This document shows, one piece after another, positions 17,274 through 25,939 of a stretch of DNA of 64,000 nucleotides. Made by a program: the position numbers and the translations under genes. The stretch is from Streptomyces neyagawaensis. Lineage in GTDB: Bacteria; Actinomycetota; Actinomycetes; Streptomycetales; Streptomycetaceae. Positions within the stretch are counted from its first letter, which is position 1; each line of letters starts with the position of its first letter. The stretch is from positions 24,310 to 88,309 of the forward strand of contig NZ_JAMGBG010000117.1 in NCBI RefSeq assembly GCF_023516595.1. The letters are read 5' to 3'. Below the pieces are notes generated by a model, which made no database searches, was not told the DNA's origin, and was given only the letters and a program-made list of their open reading frames with translations.

Positions 17274-17367
17274 TCCAGTCGCCCCTAGCCCCCAGCCCCC
17301 GGCCTCAGCGCCTGCCCGTTGCCTTCGCCGTCGTCCGCTGCCGTCGCTCCAGGAGAGTCGTTCCGTC

Positions 17368-18453
17368 ATGACCGTTCGAGCCGCCGTACTGCCCGCCGTC
17401 GGGGCCCCGTTGGAGATCGCCGAGATCGAGCTGCCGGAGCCCGGACCCGGCCAGGTCCGAGTGCGGCTCGCCGCCGCCGGGGTCTGCCACTCCGACCTGT
17501 CGCTGTCCGACGGGACGATGCGGGTGCCGGTGCCCGCCGTGCTGGGCCACGAGGGCGCGGGGACGGTACTGGCCGTGGGGGAGGGCGTCACCCATGTCTC
17601 ACCCGGTGCCGGGGTCGTCCTCAACTGGGCACCGTCCTGCGGGAGTTGCCACGCCTGCTCGCTCGGCGAGGTGTGGCTGTGCGCGAACGCGCTGGCCGGC
17701 GTGGGCGACGTGTACGCCCGGCGCGCCTCCGACGGCACGGACCTCCACCCAGGCCTGAACGTGGCCGCGTTCGCGGAGGAGACGGTGGTGGCCGCCGGGT
17801 GCGTACTTCCCGCTCCGGACGGCATCCCGCTCACCGACGCGGCGCTCCTCGGCTGCGCCGTCCTGACCGGGTACGGGGCGGTGCACCACTCGGCGCGGGT
17901 GCGGGAGGGCGAGACCGTCGCGGTGTTCGGCGTGGGCGGAGTGGGTCTCGCGGCGCTCCAGGCGGCGCGGATCGCGGGCGCGTCGCGCATCGTGGCGGTG
18001 GACGTCTCCCCGGCGAAGGAGGAACTGGCGCGGGCGGCCGGGGCCACGGACTTCGTCGTCGCCTCCGAGGGCACCGCCCGCGAGATCCGGGCGCTGACCG
18101 GGAAGCAGGGGGTCGATGTCGCCGTGGAGTGCGTGGGGCGGGCGGTGACGATCCGTACGGCCTGGGAGTCCACGCGGCGGGGCGGGCGCACGACGGTCGT
18201 GGGGATCGGCGGCAAGGAGCAGCAGGTCGCCTTCAACGCGCTGGAGATCTTCCACTGGGGCCGCACCCTGTCCGGCTGCGTGTACGGCAACTCCGACCCG
18301 GCACGGGACCTGCCGGTCCTGGCCGGCCACGTCCGGGCCGGCCGCCTCGACCTCGGCGCACTGATCACGGACCGCATCTCGCTGGACGACATCCCGGCGG
18401 CCTTCGACAACATGCGCGCGGGCAAGGGCGGCCGGGCGGTCGTGACGTTCTGA
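17368..18453 (+). CDS. zinc-dependent alcohol dehydrogenase (MDR family)
   Basis: Predicted 361 residues, the normal length. Catalytic zinc ligands are seen in 'GVCHSDLS' and 'LGHEGAG'. The structural zinc loop is present as a four-cysteine lobe 'CGSCHACSLGEVWLC'. The Rossmann fold has 'VFGVGGVGLAALQ'. ATG 17368 has AGGAGAG 11 nt upstream. With the neighbouring aldehyde dehydrogenase it probably handles an alcohol/aldehyde pair. A large hairpin follows the stop codon. Confidence 0.92.
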   Translation: MTVRAAVLPAVGAPLEIAEIELPEPGPGQVRVRLAAAGVCHSDLSLSDGTMRVPVPAVLGHEGAGTVLAVGEGVTHVSPGAGVVLNWAPSCGSCHACSLGEVWLCANALAGVGDVYARRASDGTDLHPGLNVAAFAEETVVAAGCVLPAPDGIPLTDAALLGCAVLTGYGAVHHSARVREGETVAVFGVGGVGLAALQAARIAGASRIVAVDVSPAKEELARAAGATDFVVASEGTAREIRALTGKQGVDVAVECVGRAVTIRTAWESTRRGGRTTVVGIGGKEQQVAFNALEIFHWGRTLSGCVYGNSDPARDLPVLAGHVRAGRLDLGALITDRISLDDIPAAFDNMRAGKGGRAVVTF

Positions 18454-18489
18454 CCGGCGTACGCACGGCGCGGACGGGTGGGGGCCGTT

Positions 18490-18593
18490 CGCGCGGTTCC
18501 CCGCGCCCCTGAAAAGCGACCGGGGCTTCGCCCCGTGCTTTTCAGCTGAAGGCGGGCCGCAGGCCCATGCCTTCAGGGGCGGGGAACCGCGCG
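18490..18593. terminator. large nested hairpin repeat downstream of the alcohol dehydrogenase
   Basis: Left arm 18490-18513 and right arm 18572-18593 pair over 22 bp with a 2-nt gap. Between them sits an inner hairpin (about 18511-18542) whose arms begin AAAAGC and end GCTTTT. This GTTCCCCGCG...CGGGGAAC element resembles an intergenic repeat common in Streptomyces and probably ends transcription. Confidence 0.6.
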
Positions 18594-18683
18594 AGAAACC
18601 ACGACGCACCCGCACCCGCCACAACCACGCGCACCCCCGAGCCAGGAGGCACCCGAAACCCACCCGTGCACAACCGTTGACCG

Positions 18684-18701
18684 GCATACCGTCCGGTCAG
18701 T
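18684..18701. promoter_or_regulatory. TetR-type half-conserved dyad (site B) before the MHS symporter
   Basis: GCATACCG-TC-CGGTCAGT shares its left arm exactly with site A at 7971 and lies 44-61 nt before the ATG at 18745. A second, perfect 7-3-7 dyad (ACGTTCC-CCC-GGAACGT, 18702-18718) follows directly. Confidence 0.5.
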
Positions 18702-18744
18702 ACGTTCCCCCGGAACGTCCCCGCACCCATCGGAGTGTGCACGC

Positions 18745-20100
18745 ATGGACACCGCTCCTTCTCCCCGTCCCCAGCAGCCCGACGCCCGTCATCGCCGCAA
18801 GGTCGCCACGGCCGCGGCCCTCGCCTCAGCCGTCGAGTGGTACGACTACTTCGTCTTCGGTATAGCCGCGGCCCTCGTCCTCGGCGACCTCTACTTCCCC
18901 GCCGGCAGCTCCTCCGCGGGAGTCCTCGCCGCGTTCGCCACCTTCGCCGTCGGCTTCCTCGCCCGCCCCCTCGGCGGCATCGTCGCCGGTCACCTCGGTG
19001 ACAAGCGCGGCCGCAAGCCGATGCTGGTCCTGGCCCTCACCCTGATGGGCCTCGCCACCACCGGCATCGGTCTCCTCCCCACGTACGAGACGATCGGGAT
19101 CGCCGCTCCGGTCCTGCTCGTCCTCCTCCGGGTCGCCCAGGGTGTCGCCGTCGGCGCCCAGTGGGGCGGCGCGATGCTGCTCGCCACCGAGTACGCCCCC
19201 GAGGGCAAGCGCGGGGTGTACGGCAGCTTCGTCCAACTCGGCGTGCCGATCGGCGTGGTGAGCGCCAACACCGTGTTCCTCGTCGTGGGCGGGGCCACCA
19301 GTGAGAGCGCGTTCGTCGCGTGGGGGTGGCGCGTCCCGTTCCTGATCGGCCTGTTCGTCCTCGGCCTGGCCTGGTACATCCACCGCAAGGTCGAGGAGAC
19401 CCCCGAGTTCCGGGAGGCGGAGCGGGCGCTCGCGGAGCAGGAGAGGAGCGAGAAGAGTTCGCCGCTCAGGACGATCCTCCGCGGTCACCTCGGCACGGTC
19501 TTCCTCGCCGGCGGTTCCTTCGCCGTGAACACCGCGACGTTCTACATCATCATCACCGGCGTCCTCGACTACACCACCCGTGAACTCGACATGAAGCGCA
19601 GCGCCGTCCTCGCCGTCTCGCTCTGTGTCAGCCTCACCCAGCTCATCCTGATCCCCGCCGCCGCGGCCCTCTCCGACCGGGTCGGACGGATCCGGATCTA
19701 CGCGTTCGGCGCGGCCGGGATCGCCCTGTGGGCCGTGCCGCTGTTCCTGCTCATCGACACCGGGTCCCTGGTGTGGCTGGCCGTCGGCACCTTCGTCGCC
19801 AGCTGCTTCCTCAGCATCATGTACGGGCCGCAGGCCGCCCTGTTCGCCGAGCTGTTCACCCCCGAGATGCGGTACACGGGTGCCTCGCTCGGGTACCAGA
19901 TCGCGGCGGTCCTCGGCGGCGGCCTCGCGCCGTTCCTGATGGTGCTGCTCCTGGAGGCGACCGGCACGTCCCTGGCGGTGTCCGCGTACATCATCGCGCT
20001 CTCGGTGGTGGCCCTCCTGTCGATCAGGGTCCTCGCCCGCCGGGCGAGCGCCCGGACCGAACCTGCCCCTCAGGCGGAGCCGGCGGAACAGGTCGGTTAG
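18745..20100 (+). CDS. MHS-family metabolite:proton symporter (MFS)
   Basis: Predicted 451 residues with twelve membrane segments. The start 'ASAVEWYDYFVFGIAAALVLG' and 'GHLGDKRGRKPML' are hallmarks of the ProP/ShiA/KgtP metabolite:H+ symporters. 'TEYAPEGKRGVYGSFVQLGVPIG' is the conserved loop after helix 5. It is a cytoplasmic-membrane importer of small organic acids or betaines; the substrate is not determinable. GGAGTG precedes the ATG. It converges on the EamA gene with only 9 nt between stops. Confidence 0.9.
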   Translation: MDTAPSPRPQQPDARHRRKVATAAALASAVEWYDYFVFGIAAALVLGDLYFPAGSSSAGVLAAFATFAVGFLARPLGGIVAGHLGDKRGRKPMLVLALTLMGLATTGIGLLPTYETIGIAAPVLLVLLRVAQGVAVGAQWGGAMLLATEYAPEGKRGVYGSFVQLGVPIGVVSANTVFLVVGGATSESAFVAWGWRVPFLIGLFVLGLAWYIHRKVEETPEFREAERALAEQERSEKSSPLRTILRGHLGTVFLAGGSFAVNTATFYIIITGVLDYTTRELDMKRSAVLAVSLCVSLTQLILIPAAAALSDRVGRIRIYAFGAAGIALWAVPLFLLIDTGSLVWLAVGTFVASCFLSIMYGPQAALFAELFTPEMRYTGASLGYQIAAVLGGGLAPFLMVLLLEATGTSLAVSAYIIALSVVALLSIRVLARRASARTEPAPQAEPAEQVG

Positions 20101-20109
20101 CCGCGTCGA

Positions 20110-21156
20110 CTAGGAAGTCCGATCGTGCCGTGGCCGTGGCTCCGTGACCGTGTCCGGAGCCACGGCCACCGCCACCTCCGCCACTACCGCCACCTCAGCC
20201 GCACCGGTCACCGCCGTGCCGTCCGCGGCACCCCGGACCCCTGCCCCCGCCCCCGCCCCCGCCCGCGGTCGGGACCGGGACACGGCCACACCCGCCAGGC
20301 ACAGCGCGCCACCGGCCAGGGTGAGCGGACCCGGCACCTCGTCGAGGGCCAGCCAGGACATGAGGACGACCAGCGCGGGCACGGCGTACGTGGTGGCGCC
20401 CATCCGGCTCGCGGTCGTACGGGCCAGGGCGTACGCCCAGGTCGTGAACGCCAGCGCGGTCGGGAAGACGCCCAGGTAGACCATGTTGAGGGTCGCGGAG
20501 AGCGGCGCGTCGGCCGCGTCCCGCACCAGCTGCCCGGCGAACGGCAGGCACAGCACCGCGCCGACGAGACAGCCGAAGGTGGTCACCTGGAGGGCGCTCG
20601 CCGAGCCCAGCGCGGGCTTCTGCGCGACCACGCCGCCCGCGTACGCGACCGCCGCGAGCACGCACAGCACGACGCCCAGCACCGACGCGCCGCCCTCGCC
20701 GGACATCGACAGCCCCACCGCGACGGCTCCCGCGAACGACACCGCCATGCCCGCGAGCAGCCGGGGCGGCATCGGGTCGCCCAGCAGACGGGCGCCGAGC
20801 AGGGCGATCAGGAGGGGGCCGATGTTGACGACCAGCGCGGCCGTACCCGCGTCGACCTGCTGCTCGCCCCAGTTCAGGGCGACCATGTAGAACCCGAACC
20901 AGAGCGCCCCGGACACCGCGATCCCCCGCCACGCGGCCTGTGGCGGCCAACCCTCCCGCCGTACCGCCCAGATCAGCCCGAGCGCCACCGCCCCGGCCGC
21001 GAGCCGGCCCAGCGCCAGCGCCCCCGGCGCGTACGCCTGCCCGGCGCTGCGAATGGACACGAAGGCCGACGCCCACAGCACGACGGTCACGAGGGCGGCC
21101 CCACCGGCGAGCAGCTCGGCACGACGGACGGGACGGACCCGGGAGTTCTCAGCCAT
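20110..21156 (-). CDS. EamA-family (DMT) exporter
   Basis: Predicted 348 residues with ten hydrophobic helices and two EamA repeats: 'VVLWASAFVSIRSAGQAYAPG' in the first and 'YLGVFPTALAFTTWAYALAR' in the second. Residues after about 285 form a low-complexity Ala/Gly/Val/Pro/Arg tail that is unusual for the family and contains the 14-bp dyad serving as terminator. No ribosome site precedes ATG 21156; a TAGCCT hexamer lies 6 nt upstream, so the message may be leaderless. The substrate is unknown, probably amino acids or small metabolites. Confidence 0.85.
   Translation of the reverse strand: MAENSRVRPVRRAELLAGGAALVTVVLWASAFVSIRSAGQAYAPGALALGRLAAGAVALGLIWAVRREGWPPQAAWRGIAVSGALWFGFYMVALNWGEQQVDAGTAALVVNIGPLLIALLGARLLGDPMPPRLLAGMAVSFAGAVAVGLSMSGEGGASVLGVVLCVLAAVAYAGGVVAQKPALGSASALQVTTFGCLVGAVLCLPFAGQLVRDAADAPLSATLNMVYLGVFPTALAFTTWAYALARTTASRMGATTYAVPALVVLMSWLALDEVPGPLTLAGGALCLAGVAVSRSRPRAGAGAGAGVRGAADGTAVTGAAEVAVVAEVAVAVAPDTVTEPRPRHDRTS
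20130..20169. terminator. bidirectional stem-loop inside the 3' end of the EamA gene
   Basis: Perfect 14-bp inverted repeat (20130-20143 with 20156-20169, 12-nt loop), 30 nt beyond the MHS stop and inside the EamA coding tail. It can terminate the rightward MHS transcript. Confidence 0.5.
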
Positions 21157-21271
21157 GCCCCGAGGCTAGGCGCGCCGCCGCACCGAGGCTCGCGATTTTC
21201 GGACGCCGAGCTCGGAGGGCCGGCCGAGGGCGGCAGGGGAGCGGAGCCGCCGGCGGGAGACTTGATCCGGC

Positions 21272-21378
21272 GGTCGGCGTCGGCCGCCGTCGGCCGCCGC
21301 CGAGCGCCGCCGGCCGCCGCCGACCGTCGCCGACCGCCGTCGACCGCCGCCGAGCGGCGTCGGCCGACGTCCGGTCGG
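21272..21378. repeat. degenerate CCGNCG tandem repeat
   Basis: About 100 bp made almost only of CCG/CGC/GTC triplets in repeating GCCGCCGNC units, directly after the TetR stop. Non-coding on either strand; probably slippage-derived. Confidence 0.5.
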
Positions 21379-22023
21379 CTAGGGCCCCTGCCGGACGACC
21401 CGCTCGTACTGGGCCGCGAGGCCCTCCAGCAGTGCGTTCAGGCCCGCTTCGAACGCCCGCTCGTCCACCTTCTCCTGCTGTTCGGCCAGCAGATGCGCCT
21501 GACCGAGATGCGGATAGTCCGCCGGGTCGTACGCGCTCTCGTCGTCCACGAAACCCCCGGCGAACGACCCGAGGGCGGACCCCATGATGAAGTACCGCAT
21601 CAGCGCCCCGATGGACGTGGCCTGCGCCGCGGGCCACCCCGCGTCGACCATGGCGCCGAAGACCGCGTCCGCGACCCGCAGCCCGGCGGGCCGCCGTCCG
21701 GGCCCCCGCGCGAGGACGGGCACGATGTTCGGATGGTCGCGCAGGGCGCCGCGGTAGGAGAGCGCCCAGTCGTACAGCGCGGTCCGCCAGTCGCGTCCGT
21801 CCTCGAACATCGACAGGTCGACCTGGGCGCTCACCGAGTCCGCCACCGCCTCCAGGATCTGGTCCTTGGTGCGGAAGTGGTTGTAGAGCGACGGCCCGCT
21901 CACCCCCAACTCGGCCGCGAGCCGCCGGGTGGACAGGGCCGCCAGCCCCTCCGCGTCGACCAGGTGCCGTGCCGTCTCCACGATGCGGTCGGTGCTCAGC
22001 AGGGGCTTGCGCGGTCGGGCCAT
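21379..22023 (-). CDS. TetR-family regulator of the divergent acyl-CoA dehydrogenase
   Basis: Predicted 214 residues: HTH at about residues 28-68 ('LAALSTRRLAAELGVSGPSLYNHFRTKDQIL'), then a C-terminal domain containing 'GALMRYFIMGSALGSFAGGF'. Divergent from an acyl-CoA dehydrogenase with a 63-bp shared promoter that carries an imperfect dyad at 22051-22067. ATG 22023 lacks a ribosome site, but TACTAT stands 7 nt upstream, consistent with leaderless translation. Likely a repressor relieved by an acyl-CoA, inferred from context. Confidence 0.85.
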   Translation of the reverse strand: MARPRKPLLSTDRIVETARHLVDAEGLAALSTRRLAAELGVSGPSLYNHFRTKDQILEAVADSVSAQVDLSMFEDGRDWRTALYDWALSYRGALRDHPNIVPVLARGPGRRPAGLRVADAVFGAMVDAGWPAAQATSIGALMRYFIMGSALGSFAGGFVDDESAYDPADYPHLGQAHLLAEQQEKVDERAFEAGLNALLEGLAAQYERVVRQGP

Positions 22024-22050
22024 GGCGCACATAGTAGGGGTGCGCGATTA

Positions 22051-22067
22051 AACTAGCAGTGATAATT
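22051..22067. promoter_or_regulatory. TetR-type operator between tetR and acyl-CoA dehydrogenase
   Basis: AACTAGCAGTGATAATT is a 17-bp imperfect palindrome in which six of eight arm positions pair. It is placed between the two divergent starts and ends 19 nt before the GTG at 22087. Confidence 0.55.
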
Positions 22068-22086
22068 AAAGGAGGGGTGAGCCGCC

Positions 22087-23238
22087 GTGAACCTGGAGCT
22101 CAGCGAGGAGCAGACCGCCGTCCGCCGACTCGCCCGGGACTTCGTCGAGCGCGAGATCGCCCCGCACGTCGTGGACTGGGACCGCGCCGAGAGCGTCGAC
22201 CGTTCGATCGTGAAGAAGCTCGGCGAGGTCGGCTTCCTGGGGCTCACCGTCGACGAGGAGTACGGCGGCAGTGGCGGCGACCACCTCGCGTACTGCCTGG
22301 TCACCGAGGAACTCGGCCGCGGTGACTCCTCCGTGCGCGGCATCGTCTCCGTCTCCCTCGGCCTGGTCGCCAAGACGATCGCGACCTGGGGGAGCGAGGA
22401 GCAGAAGAGGCGCTGGCTGCCGGGGCTGACGGCGGGGGAGTACGTCGGCTGCTTCGGCCTCACCGAGCCCGGCACCGGCTCCGACGCCGGCAACCTCGCC
22501 ACCCGCGCGGTCCGCGACGGCGACGACTACGTCCTCGACGGCACCAAGATGTTCATCACCAACGGCACCTGGGCCGATGTCGTCCTCCTCTTCGCCCGCT
22601 CCACCGACGCCCCCGGCCACAAGGGCGTCACCGCGTTCCTCGTCCCCACCGACACCCCCGGCCTGACCCGCCGCACCGTCCACGGCAAGCTGGGCCTGCG
22701 CGGCCAGGCCACCGCCGAACTGGTCCTGGAGGGTGTCCGCGTCCCCGCCTCCGCGATGCTCGGCCCCGAGGGCAAGGGCTTCGGTGTCGCCATGTCGGCG
22801 CTCGCCAAGGGCCGGATGTCGGTCGCCGCGGGCTGCGTCGGCATCGCCCAGGCCGCACTGGACGCGGCGGTCCGGTACGCCGGCGAACGCGAGCAGTTCG
22901 GCAGGCCGATCGCCCACCACCAGCTCGTCCAGGAACTCCTCAGTGACATCGCGGTCGACGTCGACGCCGCCCGGCTGCTGACCTGGCGCGTCGCCGACCT
23001 CGTCGACCGGGGCCTGCCCTTCGCCACCGAGGCGAGCAAGGCCAAGCTGTTCGCCTCCGAGGCCGCCGTCCGTGCCGCGAACAACGCCCTCCAGGTCTTC
23101 GGCGGCTACGGCTACATCGACGAGTACCCGGTCGGCAAACTCCTGCGCGATGCCCGCGTGATGACCCTGTACGAGGGCACCAGTCAGATCCAGAAGCTCC
23201 TCATCGGGCGGGCGCTGACCGGCGTGTCGGCGTTCTGA
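22087..23238 (+). CDS. acyl-CoA dehydrogenase
   Basis: Predicted 383 residues, normal length. N-terminal 'LSEEQTAVRRLARDFVEREIAP', FAD-binding 'CFGLTEPGTGSDAGN' and 'MFITNGTWAD', and C-terminal 'VFGGYGYIDEYPVGKLLRDARVMTLYEGTSQIQK', where the Glu of 'YEGT' is the catalytic base of short/medium-chain enzymes. It performs the FAD-linked alpha,beta-oxidation of an acyl-CoA. GTG 22087 has a strong ribosome site (GGAGGGG). The divergent TetR probably controls it. Confidence 0.93.
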   Translation: MNLELSEEQTAVRRLARDFVEREIAPHVVDWDRAESVDRSIVKKLGEVGFLGLTVDEEYGGSGGDHLAYCLVTEELGRGDSSVRGIVSVSLGLVAKTIATWGSEEQKRRWLPGLTAGEYVGCFGLTEPGTGSDAGNLATRAVRDGDDYVLDGTKMFITNGTWADVVLLFARSTDAPGHKGVTAFLVPTDTPGLTRRTVHGKLGLRGQATAELVLEGVRVPASAMLGPEGKGFGVAMSALAKGRMSVAAGCVGIAQAALDAAVRYAGEREQFGRPIAHHQLVQELLSDIAVDVDAARLLTWRVADLVDRGLPFATEASKAKLFASEAAVRAANNALQVFGGYGYIDEYPVGKLLRDARVMTLYEGTSQIQKLLIGRALTGVSAF

Positions 23239-23319
23239 GCGCCGGGGACGGCGGGCGTTCCGAGCGCCGGGGCGGCGGGGGTTCTGAGTACCGGGAGCCG
23301 TTCCCGACTGAGTATCCGC

Positions 23320-23345
23320 ACGGATGTGGCGCGCCCCACATCCGT
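23320..23345 (+). promoter_or_regulatory. 10-bp hairpin before the YiaA-like gene
   Basis: Perfect inverted repeat ACGGATGTGG / CCACATCCGT (23320-23329, 23336-23345) with a 6-nt loop, 14 nt before the ATG at 23360. It may end the acyl-CoA dehydrogenase transcript or act in the leader of the next gene, which has no obvious ribosome site. Confidence 0.5.
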
Positions 23346-23359
23346 CGACCCTGGTCCCC

Positions 23360-23647
23360 ATGAGTGAGACACCGGTCAAGCAGCAGAACACGGCCGCCTT
23401 CTACGGGCAGGCCGTCGCGTCGTTCGCCGTCGCCATGGCGGCCACCGGCATCGGCATCTACAACCTGGACGCCGACGTCTGGGTCCGCGCCTTCCTCGCC
23501 ATCGCGGTCCTGTACCTCGTGACCTCGGCGTTCACCCTGTCCAAGGTGATCCGCGACCGGCAGGAGGCCGGGCAGATCGTCAGCCGGGTCGACCAGGCCA
23601 GGCTGGAGAAGCTCCTCGCCGAGCACGACCCCTTCGAGAAGCTCTGA
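23360..23647 (+). CDS. YiaA/YiaB-like two-helix inner-membrane protein
   Basis: Predicted 95 residues. Two hydrophobic helices ('FAVAMAATGIGIYNLDADVWVRAFLAIAVLYLVTSAFTL') match the YiaAB domain; the C-terminal 30 residues are charged and cytosolic. Function unknown. No Shine-Dalgarno is seen before ATG 23360, but the protein begins 'MSETPVKQQNTAAFYGQA', so this is the natural start. Confidence 0.8.
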   Translation: MSETPVKQQNTAAFYGQAVASFAVAMAATGIGIYNLDADVWVRAFLAIAVLYLVTSAFTLSKVIRDRQEAGQIVSRVDQARLEKLLAEHDPFEKL

Positions 23648-23735
23648 CGCCCCTCACCGCCACGCGTGACGCGTGCCCAGCCGCTCGCTCCCGCACGGCC
23701 GCACCCTCGCCCGCTCACCCCGCTGAGCGGGCACT

Positions 23736-23751
23736 CTAAGCGCTCGCTCAC
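23736..23751. promoter_or_regulatory. TetR-type dyad CTAAGCG-CT-CGCTCAC
   Basis: A 7-2-7 dyad with five of seven paired positions, 47-62 nt before the TetR start at 23798. It has the same layout and left arm as the perfect dyad upstream of maoC at 29373-29388. Confidence 0.5.
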
Positions 23752-23797
23752 CCTCGGCGGTATGGTGGTGCCCAGCCAGGGAAGGGGCGAACGATCG

Positions 23798-24424
23798 ATG
23801 AGTACGGCGGAGGAGACGGCCGGCGGCGAGCCGCAGCCGTGGGGCGAGGTCAGCCCGGACGCGGCCCGACGGCTGCTGGTGGCCGCCGTGGAGGCCTTCG
23901 CCGAGCGCGGCTACCACGCCACGACCACCCGTGACATCGCGGGCCGCGCCGGCATGAGCCCGGCCGCGCTCTACATCCACTACAAGACCAAGGAAGAGCT
24001 GCTCCACCGGATCAGCCGCATCGGCCACGAGAAGGCCCTCGACGTCCTGCGCACCGCCGCCGACTCCGAGGGCACCCCGGCCGAGCGCCTCGCCGAGGCC
24101 GTCCGCTCCTTCGTCCGCTGGCACGCCGGGCAGCACACCGTCGCCCGTGTCGTGCAGTACGAACTCGACGCGCTGGGCCCCGACGCCCGCGCCGAGATCG
24201 TCGCCCTGCGCCGCCAGAACGACGCCGCGGTCCGCCAGATCATCCAGGACGGCGTCGCCGCCGGCGACTTCGACGTGCCCGACGTCAAGGGCACCACGGT
24301 GGCCGTCCTCTCCCTGTGCATCGACGTGGCCCGCTGGTTCAACGTCAACGGCCCGCGCACCCCCGACGAGGTGGGCGCCCTCTACGCCGACCTCGTCCTG
24401 CGCATGGTCCGCGCCACGAAGTAG
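23798..24424 (+). CDS. TetR-family regulator (KstR-type C-terminal domain)
   Basis: Predicted 208 residues. HTH at about residues 30-75 ('GYHATTTRDIAGRAGMSPAALYIHYKTKEELL') and a C-terminal region 'VVQYELDALGPDARAEIVALRRQND' with 'IDVARWFNVNGPRTPDEVGALYADLVLRM', as in TetR proteins that respond to CoA thioesters. ATG 23798 follows GAAGGGG. The dyad in its promoter recurs before maoC (28853-29314), suggesting it regulates itself and that gene. Confidence 0.85.
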   Translation: MSTAEETAGGEPQPWGEVSPDAARRLLVAAVEAFAERGYHATTTRDIAGRAGMSPAALYIHYKTKEELLHRISRIGHEKALDVLRTAADSEGTPAERLAEAVRSFVRWHAGQHTVARVVQYELDALGPDARAEIVALRRQNDAAVRQIIQDGVAAGDFDVPDVKGTTVAVLSLCIDVARWFNVNGPRTPDEVGALYADLVLRMVRATK

Positions 24425-24507
24425 GGCCCGCCCCGCACGTCACGATCGCGTCCGCTCCCCTGGAGGTCGCCCGCATCCGCGCCTTCGCGGCCGCAACCCG
24501 CACCGGA

Positions 24508-24530
24508 CGTCCTGGACGGCCACCAGGACG
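24508..24530. terminator. hairpin between convergent tetR and aminotransferase-like genes
   Basis: Perfect 8-bp inverted repeat (24508-24515 with 24523-24530, 7-nt loop) in the 157-bp convergent gap. Confidence 0.45.
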
Positions 24531-24581
24531 GGGCCCTTCCCGGGCTCCGCCCTGGTGGCGGGGCAGCGATCCGCACGCGCT

Positions 24582-25781
24582 TCAGAGAAAAGAGGAAAGA
24601 CCGTCGAGGAGCCTGTCCACGTCGTCGGCGGTGTTGTACGGCGCCAGGCCAACCCGCAGGGCGGGGTCCTCCAGCTTCAAGGCGGCGAAGGGCTCGTACG
24701 CGTAGAACGACCCGGCGGGGGCCAGGACGTCGCGTGCGGCCAGATGTACCTGGGCCTCGCGGGCGTCGCGGCCTTCGAGGGTCATCAGAAGGGTCGGGGT
24801 GCGGTCGGCCGCCTTCGAGTGCAGGGTGACGGCGTCGCCCAGAGCGCGCAGACCCTCTTCCAGCCTCGTGCGCAGCATCTGCTCGTGTTCGTGCAGGGAG
24901 CCCAGTGAATGCGCGAGCTGCTCCCTGCGCGTGGCCCGCGTGCCCGGGTCGATCGCGGCGAGGAAGTCCACGGCGGCGGTGGCACCCGCCAGGATCTCGT
25001 AGGGCAGTGTGCCGAACTCGAAGCGTTCCGGCACGGTGTCGGGGGAAGGCAGGAGTTTGTCCGGGTGGAGGGTTTCGAGGAGTCCGGGCGCTCCCGCGAG
25101 CACACCGCAGTGCGGTCCGAGGAACTTGTACGGGGAACAGACGAACAGGTCCGCGCCCAGGGCGGGCACGTCCACCAGATGGTGGGCGGCGTAGTGCACC
25201 CCATCCACGTACACCAGGGCACCGACCGCGTGCGCCAGGTCGGCGATCCGGCGGACGGGCGGCTTGGTGCCCAGCACGTTCGAGGCCGCCGTGACCGCGA
25301 CGAGCCGCGTCCGAGGCGACAGCGCCCGCTCGAACGAATCGAGGTCGAGCTCCGCGGTCTCGCTGTCGATCTCGATCCAGCGGACCGTTACGCCGGCGCG
25401 CTCGGCCGCCTGGATCCAGGGGCGGACGTTGCAGTCGTGATCCAGGCGGCTGAGGACGATTTCGTCGCCGGTCTTCCAGCTCTTGGCCAGGTGACGGGAG
25501 AAGTCGTACGTGAGCTGGGTGGCGCTGCGACCGTGGACGACACCGTCGGCGGGCACATTGAGCAGGTCGGCATAGGCGGCGCGGAACTCCGCGACGGCGC
25601 GCTCGGCATTGAGCTCGGACGGGCTGACAACTCCCCGGTTGGAAAGGGGGCCGGTCAGCGTCGCGGCGATGGCGTCGGCGACGGGGCGGGGGGTCTGGGT
25701 CCCACCCGGGCCGTCGAAGAAGGCGAGGCCGTGGTCGAGGGAGGGGAAGTGGGCCCGGAGGGCGGTCAGGTCGATGGCCAT
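24582..25781 (-). CDS. cysteine desulfurase-like PLP enzyme (class V aminotransferase fold)
   Basis: Predicted 399 residues. 'FFDGPGGTQTPRPVADAI' near the start, 'GRSATQLTYDFSRHLAKSW', the cofactor-binding 'DGVHYAAHHLVDV' and the lysine in 'CSPYKFLGPHCG' mark the cysteine-desulfurase-like subfamily that is not linked to Fe-S assembly. The reaction is uncertain; desulfurase, lyase or aminotransferase are possible. ATG 25781 has GAGG nearby. It is divergent from a LysR regulator with a paired dyad between them, which points to substrate-induced expression. Confidence 0.88.
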   Translation of the reverse strand: MAIDLTALRAHFPSLDHGLAFFDGPGGTQTPRPVADAIAATLTGPLSNRGVVSPSELNAERAVAEFRAAYADLLNVPADGVVHGRSATQLTYDFSRHLAKSWKTGDEIVLSRLDHDCNVRPWIQAAERAGVTVRWIEIDSETAELDLDSFERALSPRTRLVAVTAASNVLGTKPPVRRIADLAHAVGALVYVDGVHYAAHHLVDVPALGADLFVCSPYKFLGPHCGVLAGAPGLLETLHPDKLLPSPDTVPERFEFGTLPYEILAGATAAVDFLAAIDPGTRATRREQLAHSLGSLHEHEQMLRTRLEEGLRALGDAVTLHSKAADRTPTLLMTLEGRDAREAQVHLAARDVLAPAGSFYAYEPFAALKLEDPALRVGLAPYNTADDVDRLLDGLSSFL

Positions 25782-25860
25782 GGCCTCGGCTTTCGCAGAA
25801 GTGCAGCGGTCATGCGGACGGCTGGGGGCGGTGGGCGGCAGCGCAGGTGAGGCGCGTTCT

Positions 25861-25896
25861 TCCTGCCGGTTGCCTAGACTCTGGCATCCGGCAGGA
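25861..25896. promoter_or_regulatory. nested dyads in LysR / aminotransferase-like promoter
   Basis: A 9-bp inverted repeat (25861-25869 with 25888-25896) encloses a smaller one, TGCC-N8-GGCA (25871-25886). Nested dyads of this kind are typical of LysR binding regions. Confidence 0.5.
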
Positions 25897-25939
25897 GAAC
25901 ACGTAAAGCGATGGATCGAGAAGAGAAAGTTCACCATCC